Notes: generated from the letters alone by a model not told the origin. 64,000 nt of DNA from Paenibacillus thiaminolyticus (GCF_007066085.1 NZ_CP041405.1:2991001-3055000), one strand, 5' to 3'. Numbered from the stretch's first letter, positions 47,706 through 57,229 are shown. Made by a program: numbers and translations.

Positions 47706-47734
47706 ATTATATTCATGTTGCCTCCCGTTGGCAA
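47706..47734 (-). promoter_or_regulatory. glmS promoter
   Basis: Minus-strand TTGCCA, 17-bp spacer, TATAAT, about 240 bp upstream of the ribozyme cleavage site and just after the glmM terminator. This is a strong sigma-A match that gives glmS its own transcript. Confidence 0.65.
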
Positions 47735-47756
47735 CAGGCGTCCCGGCAAGTTAGGA

Positions 47757-47792
47757 CAAAAGCCGTCCATCCGCTCGACACGAATGGACGGC
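47757..47792 (-). terminator. Terminator after glmM
   Basis: Stem GCCGTCCAT/ATGGACGGC followed by TTTTG on the minus strand, just past the glmM stop. It separates the glmM transcript from the glmS promoter. Confidence 0.75.
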
Positions 47793-47800
47793 CTGTCCCT

Positions 47801-49153
47801 CTAGTTCGATACGCTCAATTCCTGCAAGATCACGTCTGCAATCTGCTTGACATATCCTTCGACAACATTGACTTCCGGGCCTTCGGCCATAACGCGAATG
47901 AGCGACTCCGTACCCGACGGACGCACGAGCACGCGGCCGTTATCCCCCAATTCCCGCTCCACCGAAGCAATCGCCTCTTCGATAACCGGATTGTCTTTAT
48001 ACTTGCTCTTATCCTCAACCCGCACGTTCACGAGCACCTGCGGGAACTTGCGCATCAATTGCCGGGCTTCGCTCAGCTTCTTGCCGCTGCCCTTCAGCGT
48101 GTCAACCAATTGAATACCGGTCAGCATCCCGTCGCCTGTCGTATTGTAGTCCAGGAAGATAACGTGGCCGGATTGCTCCCCGCCCAGGTTATAGTCCCCG
48201 CGGCGCATCTCTTCCATCACATAGCGATCCCCGACCCCCGTTTTGGCCGTATTCAGCTCCAGACTGCCGGCGGCCTTGAAGAAGCCGATATTGCTCATGA
48301 CAGTCGTCACGATCGTATCCTGCTTCAAGCGGCCTTCCTTCTTCATCGCCTCGCCGCAGATGAGCAGCACGAAGTCGCCGTCTACTTCTTCTCCCGCTCC
48401 ATCGATGGCAATCAGCCGATCGGCATCTCCGTCGAAGGCCAATCCGAGATCCGCCTCATGCTTCAAGACCTCCCGCCTCAAATGCTCCGGATGAGTCGAG
48501 CCGCACTCGGCATTGATATTCAAGCCATTCGGCTCGGCGCCAATCGCAATAACCTCGGCGCCAAGATCGCGGAACAAGCGGGGAGCTAATTCATACGCCG
48601 CTCCATTCGCGCAGTCCAGCACGATCTTGAGGCCGTCGAACCGATGCTTCACCGTTGACTTCAAATATTCGACATAACGCCATTTCGCTTCCGTGTCGGT
48701 AGTGACCGTCCCAAGCTCGCTGCCAATCGGACGAGGAAGCTCGTCGACCTCCGCATCCATCAGGCGCTCGATCTCCAATTCGGTCTCGTCCAGCAGCTTG
48801 AAGCCGTCACGGCCGAAGAACTTGATTCCATTATCCTCCACCGGATTATGGGAAGCGGAGATCATGACGCCTGCATCCGCCCCCAGCTCGCGGGTCAGAT
48901 AAGCGACAGCCGGCGTCGTCACGACGCCGAGCTGGACCACATCTGCCCCAATGGACAGCAGACCGGCGGTCAGCGAGGCCTCCAGCATGCGTCCCGATAC
49001 CCGGGTGTCCATGCCGATAACCACCTTAGGCTTCGTGGCTGCCTTTCCTGTTAATACATAACCGCCGCAGCGGCCGATTTTATAAGCAAGCTCCGCAGTA
49101 AGCTCCGTATTGGCAATACCGCGGACGCCGTCTGTACCGAAATATTTCCCCAT
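47801..49153 (-). CDS. glmM: Phosphoglucosamine mutase
   Basis: 450 residues. It converts glucosamine-6-phosphate to glucosamine-1-phosphate, directly after GlmS in the UDP-GlcNAc pathway. [15 protein letters not shown] starts the protein; the phosphoserine loop is [13 protein letters not shown]; the Mg-binding loop is [14 protein letters not shown]; the C-terminal phosphate-binding loop is [13 protein letters not shown]. Length fits the family. I chose the ATG at 49153 because the family begins MGKYFGTDG; an open extension to 49174 adds seven unlikely residues. It is last in the cdaA-cdaR-glmM transcript. In Bacillus the CdaA-CdaR-GlmM proteins form a complex in which GlmM restrains CdaA. 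Confidence 0.96.
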   Translation of the reverse strand: MGKYFGTDGVRGIANTELTAELAYKIGRCGGYVLTGKAATKPKVVIGMDTRVSGRMLEASLTAGLLSIGADVVQLGVVTTPAVAYLTRELGADAGVMISASHNPVEDNGIKFFGRDGFKLLDETELEIERLMDAEVDELPRPIGSELGTVTTDTEAKWRYVEYLKSTVKHRFDGLKIVLDCANGAAYELAPRLFRDLGAEVIAIGAEPNGLNINAECGSTHPEHLRREVLKHEADLGLAFDGDADRLIAIDGAGEEVDGDFVLLICGEAMKKEGRLKQDTIVTTVMSNIGFFKAAGSLELNTAKTGVGDRYVMEEMRRGDYNLGGEQSGHVIFLDYNTTGDGMLTGIQLVDTLKGSGKKLSEARQLMRKFPQVLVNVRVEDKSKYKDNPVIEEAIASVERELGDNGRVLVRPSGTESLIRVMAEGPEVNVVEGYVKQIADVILQELSVSN

Positions 49154-49268
49154 AACAAACCTGCTCTCCTTCATTCTGCCGCCTGCATCTGCCTGCGCTG
49201 AGGCGGGACGGATGCAGGCGGCTCCTCGATTACTTGTTATATATCGTTCACATGCTGATTATATGCGT

Positions 49269-50699
49269 TCATTCCTGAGTGAGCGTATCATCGCCGGGAC
49301 CGGGATCGGTAGAAGTCTCTTCTTCCGGCGTCTGATCTTCCTCATGGTTCGAGCGGTTCGGCTCGGTTGTGTCTGTACCTGGGTGATTCCCTTCCGTAGC
49401 GCCGTGCGTTCCGTTATCCGGCTCGCCGCCGCCTTCCGGAGCGGGATCTGTCGTGACGGGCTCCCCCTTATCCCGAATCTCGACAGTTACCGTGAGCGGA
49501 GTCTGTTCCGCGCGCCTTACGAAGCGGGGCAGATTGACCTGAACGTTGATCGTATGCGTGCCTGCCGGCAAATCATTGACATTCGCGATAAGCTGAACAT
49601 CGCTGGCTGTCATCTCGTCGATCAGGTTCGGCGCACCGACAACGGTGACATCAAGCTTGCGGGTAGCCGGTTCCACAATCGATGTCTCCAGTCGGTCATT
49701 CTCCCCGGTGAGCGTAATCGGAACACCGGTAATCACCTTCTGCTTCACGGCGGACACGACGGCATCCACCGTAATCTCACTCGGTTCTATTTTCTCAATG
49801 TTCGGCGGCGGCGTCAATGTTACGTTCAGCTTATATTGTCCGGCCTGGTCGATTTGCTTCAAATTCACTTGAACCCCGTCGAAAAATTCGATCTTATTCA
49901 ATACTTCCTGAGGGCCATATAGCGTAATCTGGTTGACGCTCGGCACCAGTGAAGAGACGGCCAGTCCGTCCGGAAGCTGCCCGACCAGATCCAATTGAAG
50001 CGGAACCGTCTTGAACGGCTTCGTAATCGGAACTTCAATCTCTACGACCGATGGCGTAATGACCGCATCCTCGATTTCCTTCCCGCGGTCATTATAGGCC
50101 GTTAGCTTCACGCGCTTGGCAATCACCGACTCGTTGGCCCCCTCGATATTGACGGCAGCAGCGACAGCAGCCACCTCGGTCATCCGCGACGCAGGCAGCG
50201 TCACATGAACCCGGTTCGACGGGGAGACAATCGGCGTGCCCGGCTTATACCCTTGGGCAGCCGCTCCTTGGGTCCGGACCTGAATCTCGAACTCCTTCGT
50301 CTGCACATCCTCCAGCTCGACCGTGACACTCGACGGCTGCATCGCCTGAAGCTCGATGCCCGGAGGGAAATCATGCTGCAGCTGCACGACATGCTTCCCC
50401 GGCCCATAGCCGGTCAAGTCGAGAATCACCTTATAATTCTCAGGCAGCGCGGCGGCGATCGTGGTTCGCTTCCCACGCACCTGAATCCGCACCGAATCCG
50501 GCGTAATCGACTGGATCTCCTGCTGCTTCGTATCCAAGCCGACGGTCCGTACCTGGACGTTGTCAATCCATCGCGTCTCCATAAGCGGAGGAACCGAGAC
50601 ACTCGCCGGATCATCCTTATGCACGACGATGAACAGCAGCACCCCGATGAGAAGCGCGATAACCTTGGCGGAAGTATTGTTCATTAACCATTTATCCAT
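49269..50699 (-). CDS. cdaR: CdaR (YbbR-domain regulator of CdaA)
   Basis: 476 residues. Membrane-anchored extracytoplasmic regulator of the diadenylate cyclase. There is one N-terminal membrane helix (AKVIALLIGVLLFIVV), then four YbbR-type beta-rich repeats, visible as recurring endings such as SVTVELEDVQTKEFEIQV and TRKLDVTVVGAP. The acidic, Pro/Thr-rich tail (about the last 70 residues) has low complexity and may be a linker in or near the wall. I took the ATG at 50699, overlapping the cdaA stop by 8 bp, with AAGGTG seven bases upstream; a GTG at 50708 would place the ribosome site too close. Confidence 0.93.
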   Translation of the reverse strand: MDKWLMNNTSAKVIALLIGVLLFIVVHKDDPASVSVPPLMETRWIDNVQVRTVGLDTKQQEIQSITPDSVRIQVRGKRTTIAAALPENYKVILDLTGYGPGKHVVQLQHDFPPGIELQAMQPSSVTVELEDVQTKEFEIQVRTQGAAAQGYKPGTPIVSPSNRVHVTLPASRMTEVAAVAAAVNIEGANESVIAKRVKLTAYNDRGKEIEDAVITPSVVEIEVPITKPFKTVPLQLDLVGQLPDGLAVSSLVPSVNQITLYGPQEVLNKIEFFDGVQVNLKQIDQAGQYKLNVTLTPPPNIEKIEPSEITVDAVVSAVKQKVITGVPITLTGENDRLETSIVEPATRKLDVTVVGAPNLIDEMTASDVQLIANVNDLPAGTHTINVQVNLPRFVRRAEQTPLTVTVEIRDKGEPVTTDPAPEGGGEPDNGTHGATEGNHPGTDTTEPNRSNHEEDQTPEEETSTDPGPGDDTLTQE

Positions 50700-51516
50700 G
50701 ATGCTCACCTTTTCGTTTCCAGAACAAGCGGCGTTCTTTTTTGGCAGGCGGCTTCAATTCCTCGAACAGCTTCGAGATTAGCGACTCTTCCTTGATGTCA
50801 CGGACCACTTGCCCGTTCATAGACAGAGACACCTGCCCCGTCTCTTCCGATACGATCACCGAGATGGCATCGCTCACTTCGCTGATTCCGATCGCCGCGC
50901 GGTGTCTCGTTCCGAGCTCTTTGCTGATGAACGGATTCTCCGATAATGGCAAATAACAGGCTGCCGCGGCGATCTGGCTGCCGCGCACGATGACCGCGCC
51001 GTCATGAAGCGGCGTATTCGGAACGAAAATATTGATCAGCAGCTCAGAGCTAAGCCTCGATTCCATGGCAATGCCCGACTCGGTATATTCATTGAGCCCC
51101 GTCGTGCGCTCAAATACAATGAGCGCCCCGATTTTCCGCCGGGACATGTAATTCACTGCCTTAATCAATTCCCCGATAATGCGGGCGGTCTCGTCCTCAT
51201 CGACGGCCGTGCGGCGCCCTAATATTTTCCCTCGGCCCAGCTGCTCCAGCGCGCGCCGCATCTCCGGCTGGAAGATGATGACCAGCGCCAGCACCCCGAA
51301 GGTGAACATCTGATTCATTAGCCATTTCAACGTATATAAATTAAACCATGTACTGACCGCCCAGATGATGACGAGGATAAAAATCCCCTTCAACAGCTGG
51401 ATGGCGCGAGTGCCACGGATAAGGACAAGCAATTGATAAATAATATAGCTCACGGCCAGAATATCTATAACATCCTTGAGCATGTTCGGCCACGTCATGT
51501 CCGCAAAATAATTCAT
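50692..51516 (-). CDS. cdaA: Diadenylate cyclase CdaA
   Basis: 274 residues. It makes cyclic di-AMP from two ATP. Three N-terminal membrane helices (about 10-90: VIDILAVSYIIYQLLVL, GIFILVIIWAVSTWF, FGVLALVIIF) precede the DAC catalytic domain. That domain has both signature motifs, DGA (NTPLHDGAVIV) and RHR (GTRHRAAIGIS). Length matches the family. The ATG at 51516 is the family start (MNYFADM) with GGGGGT upstream. It is the first gene of the cdaA-cdaR-glmM unit, a Firmicute-wide arrangement linking c-di-AMP signalling with cell wall precursor supply. Confidence 0.96.
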   Translation of the reverse strand: MNYFADMTWPNMLKDVIDILAVSYIIYQLLVLIRGTRAIQLLKGIFILVIIWAVSTWFNLYTLKWLMNQMFTFGVLALVIIFQPEMRRALEQLGRGKILGRRTAVDEDETARIIGELIKAVNYMSRRKIGALIVFERTTGLNEYTESGIAMESRLSSELLINIFVPNTPLHDGAVIVRGSQIAAAACYLPLSENPFISKELGTRHRAAIGISEVSDAISVIVSEETGQVSLSMNGQVVRDIKEESLISKLFEELKPPAKKERRLFWKRKGEHHG

Positions 51517-51577
51517 GCTGGTACCCCCAACATTCCCTGATAAAATCATTCATCTACAGCGTTCTCTCATGAACTTA

Positions 51578-51606
51578 ACTATATACTTTTCTCCGCCATG
51601 ACGCAA
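51578..51606 (-). promoter_or_regulatory. Candidate cdaA promoter
   Basis: Minus-strand TTGCGT, 17-bp spacer, TATAGT, about 60 bp upstream of the cdaA start and just after the rsiW terminator. It has the position expected for a separate cdaA transcript. Confidence 0.5.
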
Positions 51607-51622
51607 AACTCCTGTCTGAACC

Positions 51623-51654
51623 AAAAAAACTCTCCTACAGACATCGCAGGAGAG
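51623..51654 (-). terminator. Terminator after rsiW
   Basis: Stem CTCTCCT/AGGAGAG followed by seven T on the minus strand, 35 bp past the rsiW stop. It ends the sigW-rsiW transcript. Confidence 0.8.
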
Positions 51655-51688
51655 CTTGATATCGGTCAAGAGGCCGACCGATGTCCCG

Positions 51689-52306
51689 TCAAGGGACATC
51701 CGGCTTTGTACCGAACAAACTAGTAATTTGGTACCATATCCAGCTGATGGCTTCGTCGATCTGGTGAACCGATCCCGAAATATTCGCGGTGGATGCCTGG
51801 AACAGCTTCCCGTCGATGACGGTGACGTCTCCCTTCACCTTGCCGTACACTTCGGCTGCGCCATTGCGAATCGTCAGATCGCCGGCTACCTCCTTGTCAG
51901 GAGGCACGATGACGACGTTATTCTCAATGACAACGCCATCCAGATTCGAGCCTTTCACGACGAGCTGTTTATCTGAATTCCACATACTGAGCCAACTGGT
52001 CATCATAACCACAACAAAGACGGCCGCAACCGTAATTGCGGGATGCCGCTTCACCCATACCGAAAAGGCGCTGCGCTGCTTCGGCTTCGGGATAATACTC
52101 ATAATGCGGTCGGTGAGATCCTCGGATACGGGCTGCAAACGATGATTGAACCCGTACAGCAGACGGTCCGTATGCTCCAACTCACGGAATCGCTCATGGC
52201 AAGCCGGGCAACCAAGCATATGCTTTTTCAGTTCCACCGCACATTCTCGGTCCAAATCGTCATCCAGAAGATCATGCATCAATGAGACGGCTTGTTTGCA
52301 ATCCAT
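51689..52306 (-). CDS. rsiW: Anti-sigma-W factor RsiW
   Basis: 205 residues. Membrane protein that holds SigW inactive and is degraded stepwise on envelope stress. The N-terminal zinc anti-sigma domain carries HMLGCPAC (the HxxxCxxC motif), there is one membrane helix (AITVAAVFVVVMMTSWL, about residues 90-107), and the extracellular domain has repeated short beta units (VVIENNVVIVPP, LTIRNGAAEVYG, VTVIDGKLFQ), like a bactofilin or polymer-forming stack. It lies 150 bp downstream of sigW, as in Bacillus, and is presumably co-transcribed with it. Confidence 0.92.
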   Translation of the reverse strand: MDCKQAVSLMHDLLDDDLDRECAVELKKHMLGCPACHERFRELEHTDRLLYGFNHRLQPVSEDLTDRIMSIIPKPKQRSAFSVWVKRHPAITVAAVFVVVMMTSWLSMWNSDKQLVVKGSNLDGVVIENNVVIVPPDKEVAGDLTIRNGAAEVYGKVKGDVTVIDGKLFQASTANISGSVHQIDEAISWIWYQITSLFGTKPDVP

Positions 52307-52456
52307 TTGAGCCAGTCCTTTCTTGAAGTCTCATAAAATAACCCGCAAGTTCGAAACTCTCAATCCGGCCGGAAGAGGAGTCGGACATTTGCCGGTCTCA
52401 TATACGTTACGCTGCAGCAATCGAATAGTTTCAAACAAATAATCTGTTATTAATGC

Positions 52457-53023
52457 CTATAATTTCCGTTCCAGCTTTTTGCGCAAAAATTCCCTTCCCC
52501 GGTGCACGCGCGTTTTAATGGTCGTGACCGGCATATCCAGCACATCACTGATCTCCTGCAGCGACATATCCTGCAAGTACCGCAGCACCATGACCGATTT
52601 ATATTTGGACGGCAGGCTATTAATCGCTTCCTGCACCATGCGTTGGGTCTCGCTGACAATCAGATACGATTCCGGCGTCCGATCGTCGCTTGGAATCATC
52701 GCATATCCGTCCACGCCCTCCTGCTCCGTCATCTCGGCATCCAGGGAGTAACTCGGCTTCCGCTTGCGAAGCCGATCGATACATAAGTTCGTCCCAATTC
52801 GGTAAATCCACGTGGAGAACTTCTGATTCTCGTCGTAGCGGTCCAGATTGCGGTATACGCGCAAAAAGGTATCCTGCACCACGTCCTCCGCCTCATGCCG
52901 GTTATTCAGCATGCGGTAGGCCAGGTGATAGATCTTATCTTTATATAATTCGACAATCTCGGCGAAAGCCCGTGTGTCTCCTTTGCGGGCCAATCTCGCG
53001 AGCCGTTTCTCCAATGTATTCAC
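52457..53023 (-). CDS. sigW: ECF RNA polymerase sigma factor SigW
   Basis: 188 residues. Extracytoplasmic-function sigma factor for the envelope-stress and antimicrobial-peptide response. Region 2 is YHLAYRMLNNRHEAEDVVQD followed by STWIYRIGTNLCID; region 4 has the helix-turn-helix SLQEISDVLDMPVTTIKTRV. The start is GTG at 53023 with GGAGG six bases upstream. It is paired with rsiW, and the position beside cdaA and glmM is the common Paenibacillus/Bacillus order. No convincing TGAAAC/CGTA autoregulatory promoter was found upstream. Confidence 0.94.
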   Translation of the reverse strand: MNTLEKRLARLARKGDTRAFAEIVELYKDKIYHLAYRMLNNRHEAEDVVQDTFLRVYRNLDRYDENQKFSTWIYRIGTNLCIDRLRKRKPSYSLDAEMTEQEGVDGYAMIPSDDRTPESYLIVSETQRMVQEAINSLPSKYKSVMVLRYLQDMSLQEISDVLDMPVTTIKTRVHRGREFLRKKLERKL

Positions 53024-53283
53024 GGTCTCCCTCCATCCTCACTGCCCGTTAATGCCGATGTCTTCCACAATCATTGCGGTACAATGACAATGCCGGACAT
53101 CGCAAGCAGGAATCCGAACCTCTGGAGCACCGTCCCCTGTACTCTGTCCATCCGTCCATTCATCACGCAGCACGATGGCCGTCCAATAATGCGTGCTTCA
53201 CAGGGAATGCTGCCCTCCGTCACGCTTCAAGGCCCGTCCACGATTCCTTTCTCTCTCGTTGAACCTGTCCTGCGTCTACACAG
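53024..53283. other. sigW upstream region
   Basis: 260 bp between the ppc terminator and the sigW start. No gene is present and neither a sigma-A nor a SigW-type promoter could be assigned with confidence. Confidence 0.3.
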
Positions 53284-53316
53284 GAAAAGTCGAGCCTTGA
53301 ATACTCAAGACTCGAC
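53284..53316 (-). terminator. Terminator after ppc
   Basis: Stem GTCGAGTCTTGA with its imperfect complement, followed by TTTTCC on the minus strand, about 65 bp past the ppc stop. Confidence 0.65.
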
Positions 53317-53381
53317 TGCATCGTCGCTTGCTTCCTACGCTGGTCGAATCGACGAATCCTATATACGGTGATCCCTACTCG

Positions 53382-56174
53382 TCAACCTGTATTCCGAAGT
53401 CCTGCCGCAATGCCATTAATGGTCAATAGCACTTCACGAAGCAGAATCGGATTGTCATTGCCCGCTTCACGCAGTTCACGCAATTCGGATACGAGACCAA
53501 CCTGCATATAGCTGAGCGGATCCACATACGGATTGCGGAGCCGGATCGATTCCTGAATGACCGGGACATTGTCGAGAATCTCCTGCTGCCCCGTAATCTT
53601 GAGAATCAAATCCGACGTTAACTTATATTCTTCTTCAATCTGGCTGAAGATGCGTTCCCGCACGGCATCGTCCTTCACCATGCCGGAATACTCCTTCGCG
53701 ATGACCAGATCGGCCTTGGCCAATGCCATCTGCAGGCTGTCAATCATCGACTGGAAGAAGGAATAATGGCGGTACATGTCGCGCATCACGGCCAGATTCT
53801 CTTCCTTGCCTTGATAGAAGCTCTGCAGTCCCGTTCCTGCCGCATACCAAGCCGGCAGCAGATATCGGCTCTGCGTCCACGCAAACACCCATGGAATGGC
53901 ACGCAAATCCTCAAACCGGTCGCTGTTCTTCCGCTTCGAAGGCCGGGAACCGATGTTCAGCTCGCCGACTTCAGGCAGCGGCGTCGATTCCTTGAAGTAA
54001 GTCAGGAAATCCGGATCCCGGAAGATCAAGTCCTGATATTTCTGCAACGACGTCTGGGAAATGCTCTCCATCAGCTCTTTCCACTTGGATTCATACAAAT
54101 CCGTATGGGCTGTCCGTGCCAGCATAGCGGCTTGAATGAGCGCAGAGGTCGCTTGCTCCAGACTGCGGTAGGCAATGCCCTGCATCGCGTAGCGGGAGGA
54201 CAGAACCTCACCCTGCTCCGTAATCTTGATGCCGCCCCCAATCGTATGCGGCGGCTGGGCAAGAATACTCCGGTTCAGCGGCATTCCCCCGCGGCCAAGC
54301 GCGCCGCCCCGTCCATGGAAGAACTTAATTTTAACATTATAGTCTTGAGCCATTGCTGTCAATTCTTTAAGTGCCATCCGCAGCTCCCAGTTGGCGGTAA
54401 ATACGCCTCCGTCCTTGTTGCTGTCGGAGTACCCCAGCATAATCTCCTGCACATTGCTCATGGCGCTGACTGCGCTGCGGTAGATTGGAAGGTCGAACAA
54501 CCGCTTCATGATGCCTGGCGCTTCATGGAGGTCGTCTATCGTCTCGAACAGCGGCACGGCCTGAATCGTGCAGTGAACCTTGCCGTTCTCTTCTTGACGG
54601 AACAAGCCGACTTCCTTGGCGAGCAGCATGACCTCCAGCACGTCGCTGGCCGCCTCCGCCATGCTGATCAAATAACTGGTGATGCATTTCTCGCCGAATT
54701 CCTTCTGGGCGCGCTGGATCGTGCGGTAGACGTCCAGACATTCCCGGGTCGACTCGCTGTACTCTATATAGGACGACACCAATGGTCTTGGGTCCTGCAA
54801 AAGTTTATGAAGCAAATCGATTTTTTCTTCTTCGCTGAGCGCGCCGTAATTATCGACAATCTTCATGTTGGCCAAAATTTCGGTCATGGCGCTCTCATGC
54901 TCTTTGCTGTGCTGGCGAATATCAAGCGCAGCCATGTAGAACCCGAACAATTCCACTTGGCGAATCAGCTTCGCAACAAGCGTATCGGCTACATAATCCG
55001 CGTAGTGATGGCGCAGACTACGGTCAATGATGCGCAGATCCTCCACGAATTCTACAGGATCGCGATAACGCGCAGAAGTGTCTCGTGTAGACTCGTCCAT
55101 CATATTATGCAAGCGCTCGAACATGTAGATTAACTTCATGCGATATGGTTCTTTTTCATTGTTCCAAAATGCCGTCCGCTTCAAAGGGACATTCTCGTGA
55201 TCGGCCGCAACCGATTGCAGCAGCTCATCGGATACCTGCACAATGCTGGTGCTGAAGCTCAGGCTGCGGAACAATTCCTTCAGCCGTTCTTCATATTTGT
55301 GAATCGCAAGCTTCCGGTGCATCTGCAACGTCTCCCACGTCACCTCCGCCGTAACGGATGGATTGCCGTCGCGGTCTCCCCCGATCCACGAACCGAACCG
55401 CAGATACGTAGGCACATGCCAGCTCTGCGTCGGATAATATTTATCAAGGCAACGTTCCAGTTCCTGATATACCTCAGGCAGAACATCGAATAACGTCTCA
55501 TTGAAGTAATACAATCCATTGCGGACCTCGTCCAATACCGTCGGCTTCCGATCCCGGAGTTCATCCGTCTGCCACAGCGTAATGACTTCATTCAACAGCT
55601 TGTCACGCAGCTGCTCCCGCTCCCGGTACGTCAGCGTAGGATTATCAAGCAGCATCATGTCTTCCGCAATCCGCTTATGAATATCGAGAATCGCACGGCG
55701 CATCGCCTCGGTCGGATGGGCGGTCATGACGAGCTCCAGTGAGATGCTGTCCAGAATCTGGCGCAATTCCTCTTCCGAACAATTGCGTTCCTTCAATTCC
55801 AGAATGACGCTCTCGATCGAGCCTGGTTGGACCGTCTCGCCAGCGGAACGTTCATAATCGCGCTTGCGCCGAACCCGGTGATTCTGTTCTGCGATATTCA
55901 CCAACTGAAAGTAAATTGCAAAAGCACGTATCACTTGATGCCGGATATCTGGGTTCAACGTATTGATCAGTTGTTTGAACTCTTCGTATAATTCGGGAAG
56001 AAATACAGCTCGCAACGATTTGCTTATTTCCCGAATCTTCTCCACAATGTCAAGCAGCCCGTTCCCGCCTTGATGGACGAGCACTTCACCGAGGATATTA
56101 CCCAGAAAACGAACGTCCCTCCGCAACAAGTTGTTGGAGTTCGCTTTGCTCGCGGTTAACGTAAGGTCTGTCAT
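53382..56174 (-). CDS. ppc: Phosphoenolpyruvate carboxylase
   Basis: 930 residues, the family's normal length. It makes oxaloacetate from PEP and bicarbonate to refill the TCA cycle; oxaloacetate is also the source of aspartate and hence of Dab. The first catalytic motif is VMTAHPTEAMRR with its His; the second is FFHGRGGALGRGGMPLNRS, the PEPC signature; GSWIGGDRDGNPSVT binds substrate; the C-terminus LTINGIAAGLRNTG is the family-typical tail. The ATG at 56174 follows GGGGGAGACGA. It is a single gene flanked by its own terminator and a tRNA terminator. Confidence 0.97.
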   Translation of the reverse strand: MTDLTLTASKANSNNLLRRDVRFLGNILGEVLVHQGGNGLLDIVEKIREISKSLRAVFLPELYEEFKQLINTLNPDIRHQVIRAFAIYFQLVNIAEQNHRVRRKRDYERSAGETVQPGSIESVILELKERNCSEEELRQILDSISLELVMTAHPTEAMRRAILDIHKRIAEDMMLLDNPTLTYREREQLRDKLLNEVITLWQTDELRDRKPTVLDEVRNGLYYFNETLFDVLPEVYQELERCLDKYYPTQSWHVPTYLRFGSWIGGDRDGNPSVTAEVTWETLQMHRKLAIHKYEERLKELFRSLSFSTSIVQVSDELLQSVAADHENVPLKRTAFWNNEKEPYRMKLIYMFERLHNMMDESTRDTSARYRDPVEFVEDLRIIDRSLRHHYADYVADTLVAKLIRQVELFGFYMAALDIRQHSKEHESAMTEILANMKIVDNYGALSEEEKIDLLHKLLQDPRPLVSSYIEYSESTRECLDVYRTIQRAQKEFGEKCITSYLISMAEAASDVLEVMLLAKEVGLFRQEENGKVHCTIQAVPLFETIDDLHEAPGIMKRLFDLPIYRSAVSAMSNVQEIMLGYSDSNKDGGVFTANWELRMALKELTAMAQDYNVKIKFFHGRGGALGRGGMPLNRSILAQPPHTIGGGIKITEQGEVLSSRYAMQGIAYRSLEQATSALIQAAMLARTAHTDLYESKWKELMESISQTSLQKYQDLIFRDPDFLTYFKESTPLPEVGELNIGSRPSKRKNSDRFEDLRAIPWVFAWTQSRYLLPAWYAAGTGLQSFYQGKEENLAVMRDMYRHYSFFQSMIDSLQMALAKADLVIAKEYSGMVKDDAVRERIFSQIEEEYKLTSDLILKITGQQEILDNVPVIQESIRLRNPYVDPLSYMQVGLVSELRELREAGNDNPILLREVLLTINGIAAGLRNTG

Positions 56175-56329
56175 TCGTCTCCCCCTATCTCTGCAATCCT
56201 ATTCCAACGGATTTTGGCTTTCCTAACATCATACTACAAAATAACTCGAAAATCTTTACTTTATTATGAAAAAATCGGACGTTACCTATGCGCATGTTCG
56301 CATTAGTTCGGAAGTTCGGATTTGGAAAT

Positions 56330-56356
56330 AAAAAAAGGACCTCTCATCGAAGGTCC
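56330..56356 (-). terminator. Terminator of tRNA cassette 1
   Basis: Stem GGACCT/AGGTCC followed by seven T on the minus strand, 42 bp past the last tRNA. Confidence 0.75.
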
Positions 56357-56397
56357 GTTCGGTGCGAAATATGTATTGGCTTGTGATTATAATAAAA

Positions 56398-56471
56398 TGG
56401 AGCGGGTGATGGGAATCGAACCCACGCTACCAGCTTGGAAGGCTGGAGTTCTACCATTGAACTACACCCGC
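56398..56471 (-). tRNA. tRNA-Gly(TCC), cassette 1
   Basis: Cloverleaf with anticodon TCC, T-arm GGTTCGATTCC and encoded CCA. Last gene of the cassette. Confidence 0.96.
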
Positions 56472-56478
56472 AAATGAA

Positions 56479-56555
56479 TGGTCGGGACGACACGATTTGA
56501 ACATGCGACCCCCTGGTCCCAAACCAGGTGCTCTACCAAGCTGAGCTACGTCCCG
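56479..56555 (-). tRNA. tRNA-Pro(TGG), cassette 1
   Basis: Anticodon TGG in stem CCTGG/CCAGG, T-loop GTTCAAATC, CCA encoded. Confidence 0.96.
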
Positions 56556-56581
56556 ATGTATGTATCCATTTGTTGAAAAAG

Positions 56582-56658
56582 TGGCGCGCCCTGAGAGATT
56601 CGAACTCCCGACCTTTTGATTCGTAGTCAAACGCTCTATCCGGCTGAGCTAAGGGCGC
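56582..56658 (-). tRNA. tRNA-Arg(ACG), cassette 1
   Basis: Anticodon ACG (read as inosine) in stem TTTGA/TCAAA, acceptor GCGCCCT, CCA encoded. Confidence 0.96.
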
Positions 56659-56664
56659 ATCTTC

Positions 56665-56739
56665 TGGAGCGGACAACGGGATTCGAACCCGCGACCCTCG
56701 CCTTGGCAAGGCGATACTCTACCACTGAGCTATGTCCGC
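56665..56739 (-). tRNA. tRNA-Gly(GCC), cassette 1
   Basis: Anticodon GCC in stem CGCCT/AGGCG, acceptor GCGGACA, CCA encoded. First gene of the cassette. Confidence 0.96.
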
Positions 56740-56759
56740 ATTATTTTACAACATTAATT

Positions 56760-56788
56760 ATTATACCACAACCTGCGTTGAATTTCAA
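56760..56788 (-). promoter_or_regulatory. Promoter of tRNA cassette 1
   Basis: Minus-strand TTGAAA, 17-bp spacer, TATAAT, 20 bp before the first tRNA. Near-consensus sigma-A promoter. Confidence 0.75.
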
Positions 56789-56815
56789 CATCTCTTCCCA
56801 GCAGAATGCAGATAT

Positions 56816-56889
56816 TGGAGCGGGTGATGGGAATCGAACCCACGCTACCAGCTTGGAAGGCTGGAGTTCTACCATTGAACTACACCCGC
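56816..56889 (-). tRNA. tRNA-Gly(TCC), cassette 2
   Basis: Same sequence as the cassette 1 copy; anticodon TCC, CCA encoded. Confidence 0.96.
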
Positions 56890-56896
56890 AAATGAA

Positions 56897-56973
56897 TGGT
56901 CGGGACGACACGATTTGAACATGCGACCCCCTGGTCCCAAACCAGGTGCTCTACCAAGCTGAGCTACGTCCCG
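56897..56973 (-). tRNA. tRNA-Pro(TGG), cassette 2
   Basis: Same sequence as the cassette 1 copy; anticodon TGG, CCA encoded. Confidence 0.96.
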
Positions 56974-56999
56974 ATGTATGTATCCATTTGTTAAAAAAG

Positions 57000-57076
57000 T
57001 GGCGCGCCCTGAGAGATTCGAACTCCCGACCTTTTGATTCGTAGTCAAACGCTCTATCCGGCTGAGCTAAGGGCGC
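57000..57076 (-). tRNA. tRNA-Arg(ACG), cassette 2
   Basis: Same sequence as the cassette 1 copy; anticodon ACG, CCA encoded. Confidence 0.96.
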
Positions 57077-57083
57077 ATTCTTC

Positions 57084-57158
57084 TGGAGCGGACAACGGGA
57101 TTCGAACCCGCGACCCTCGCCTTGGCAAGGCGATACTCTACCACTGAGCTATGTCCGC
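57084..57158 (-). tRNA. tRNA-Gly(GCC), cassette 2
   Basis: Same sequence as the cassette 1 copy; anticodon GCC, CCA encoded. Confidence 0.96.
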
Positions 57159-57200
57159 ATGATGTATATCGTATGTTGTATATTATTGCACAACGTAAAT

Positions 57201-57229
57201 ATAATAACACATTTCCTGATCAGTAGCAA
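57201..57229 (-). promoter_or_regulatory. Promoter of tRNA cassette 2
   Basis: Minus-strand TTGCTA, 17-bp spacer, TATTAT, about 42 bp before the first tRNA. The sequence differs from the cassette 1 promoter although the tRNAs are identical. Confidence 0.5.

Noticed and set aside
53024..53283. SigW-type autoregulatory promoter (TGAAAC/CGTA) upstream of sigW
   Set aside because: Only weak partial matches such as TGAAGC without a properly spaced CGTA.
56616..56918. Plus-strand frame through the tRNA cassettes, with similar ones at 58378-58635 and 60736-61500
   Set aside because: Translations of tRNA genes or their complements, a common annotation artefact.
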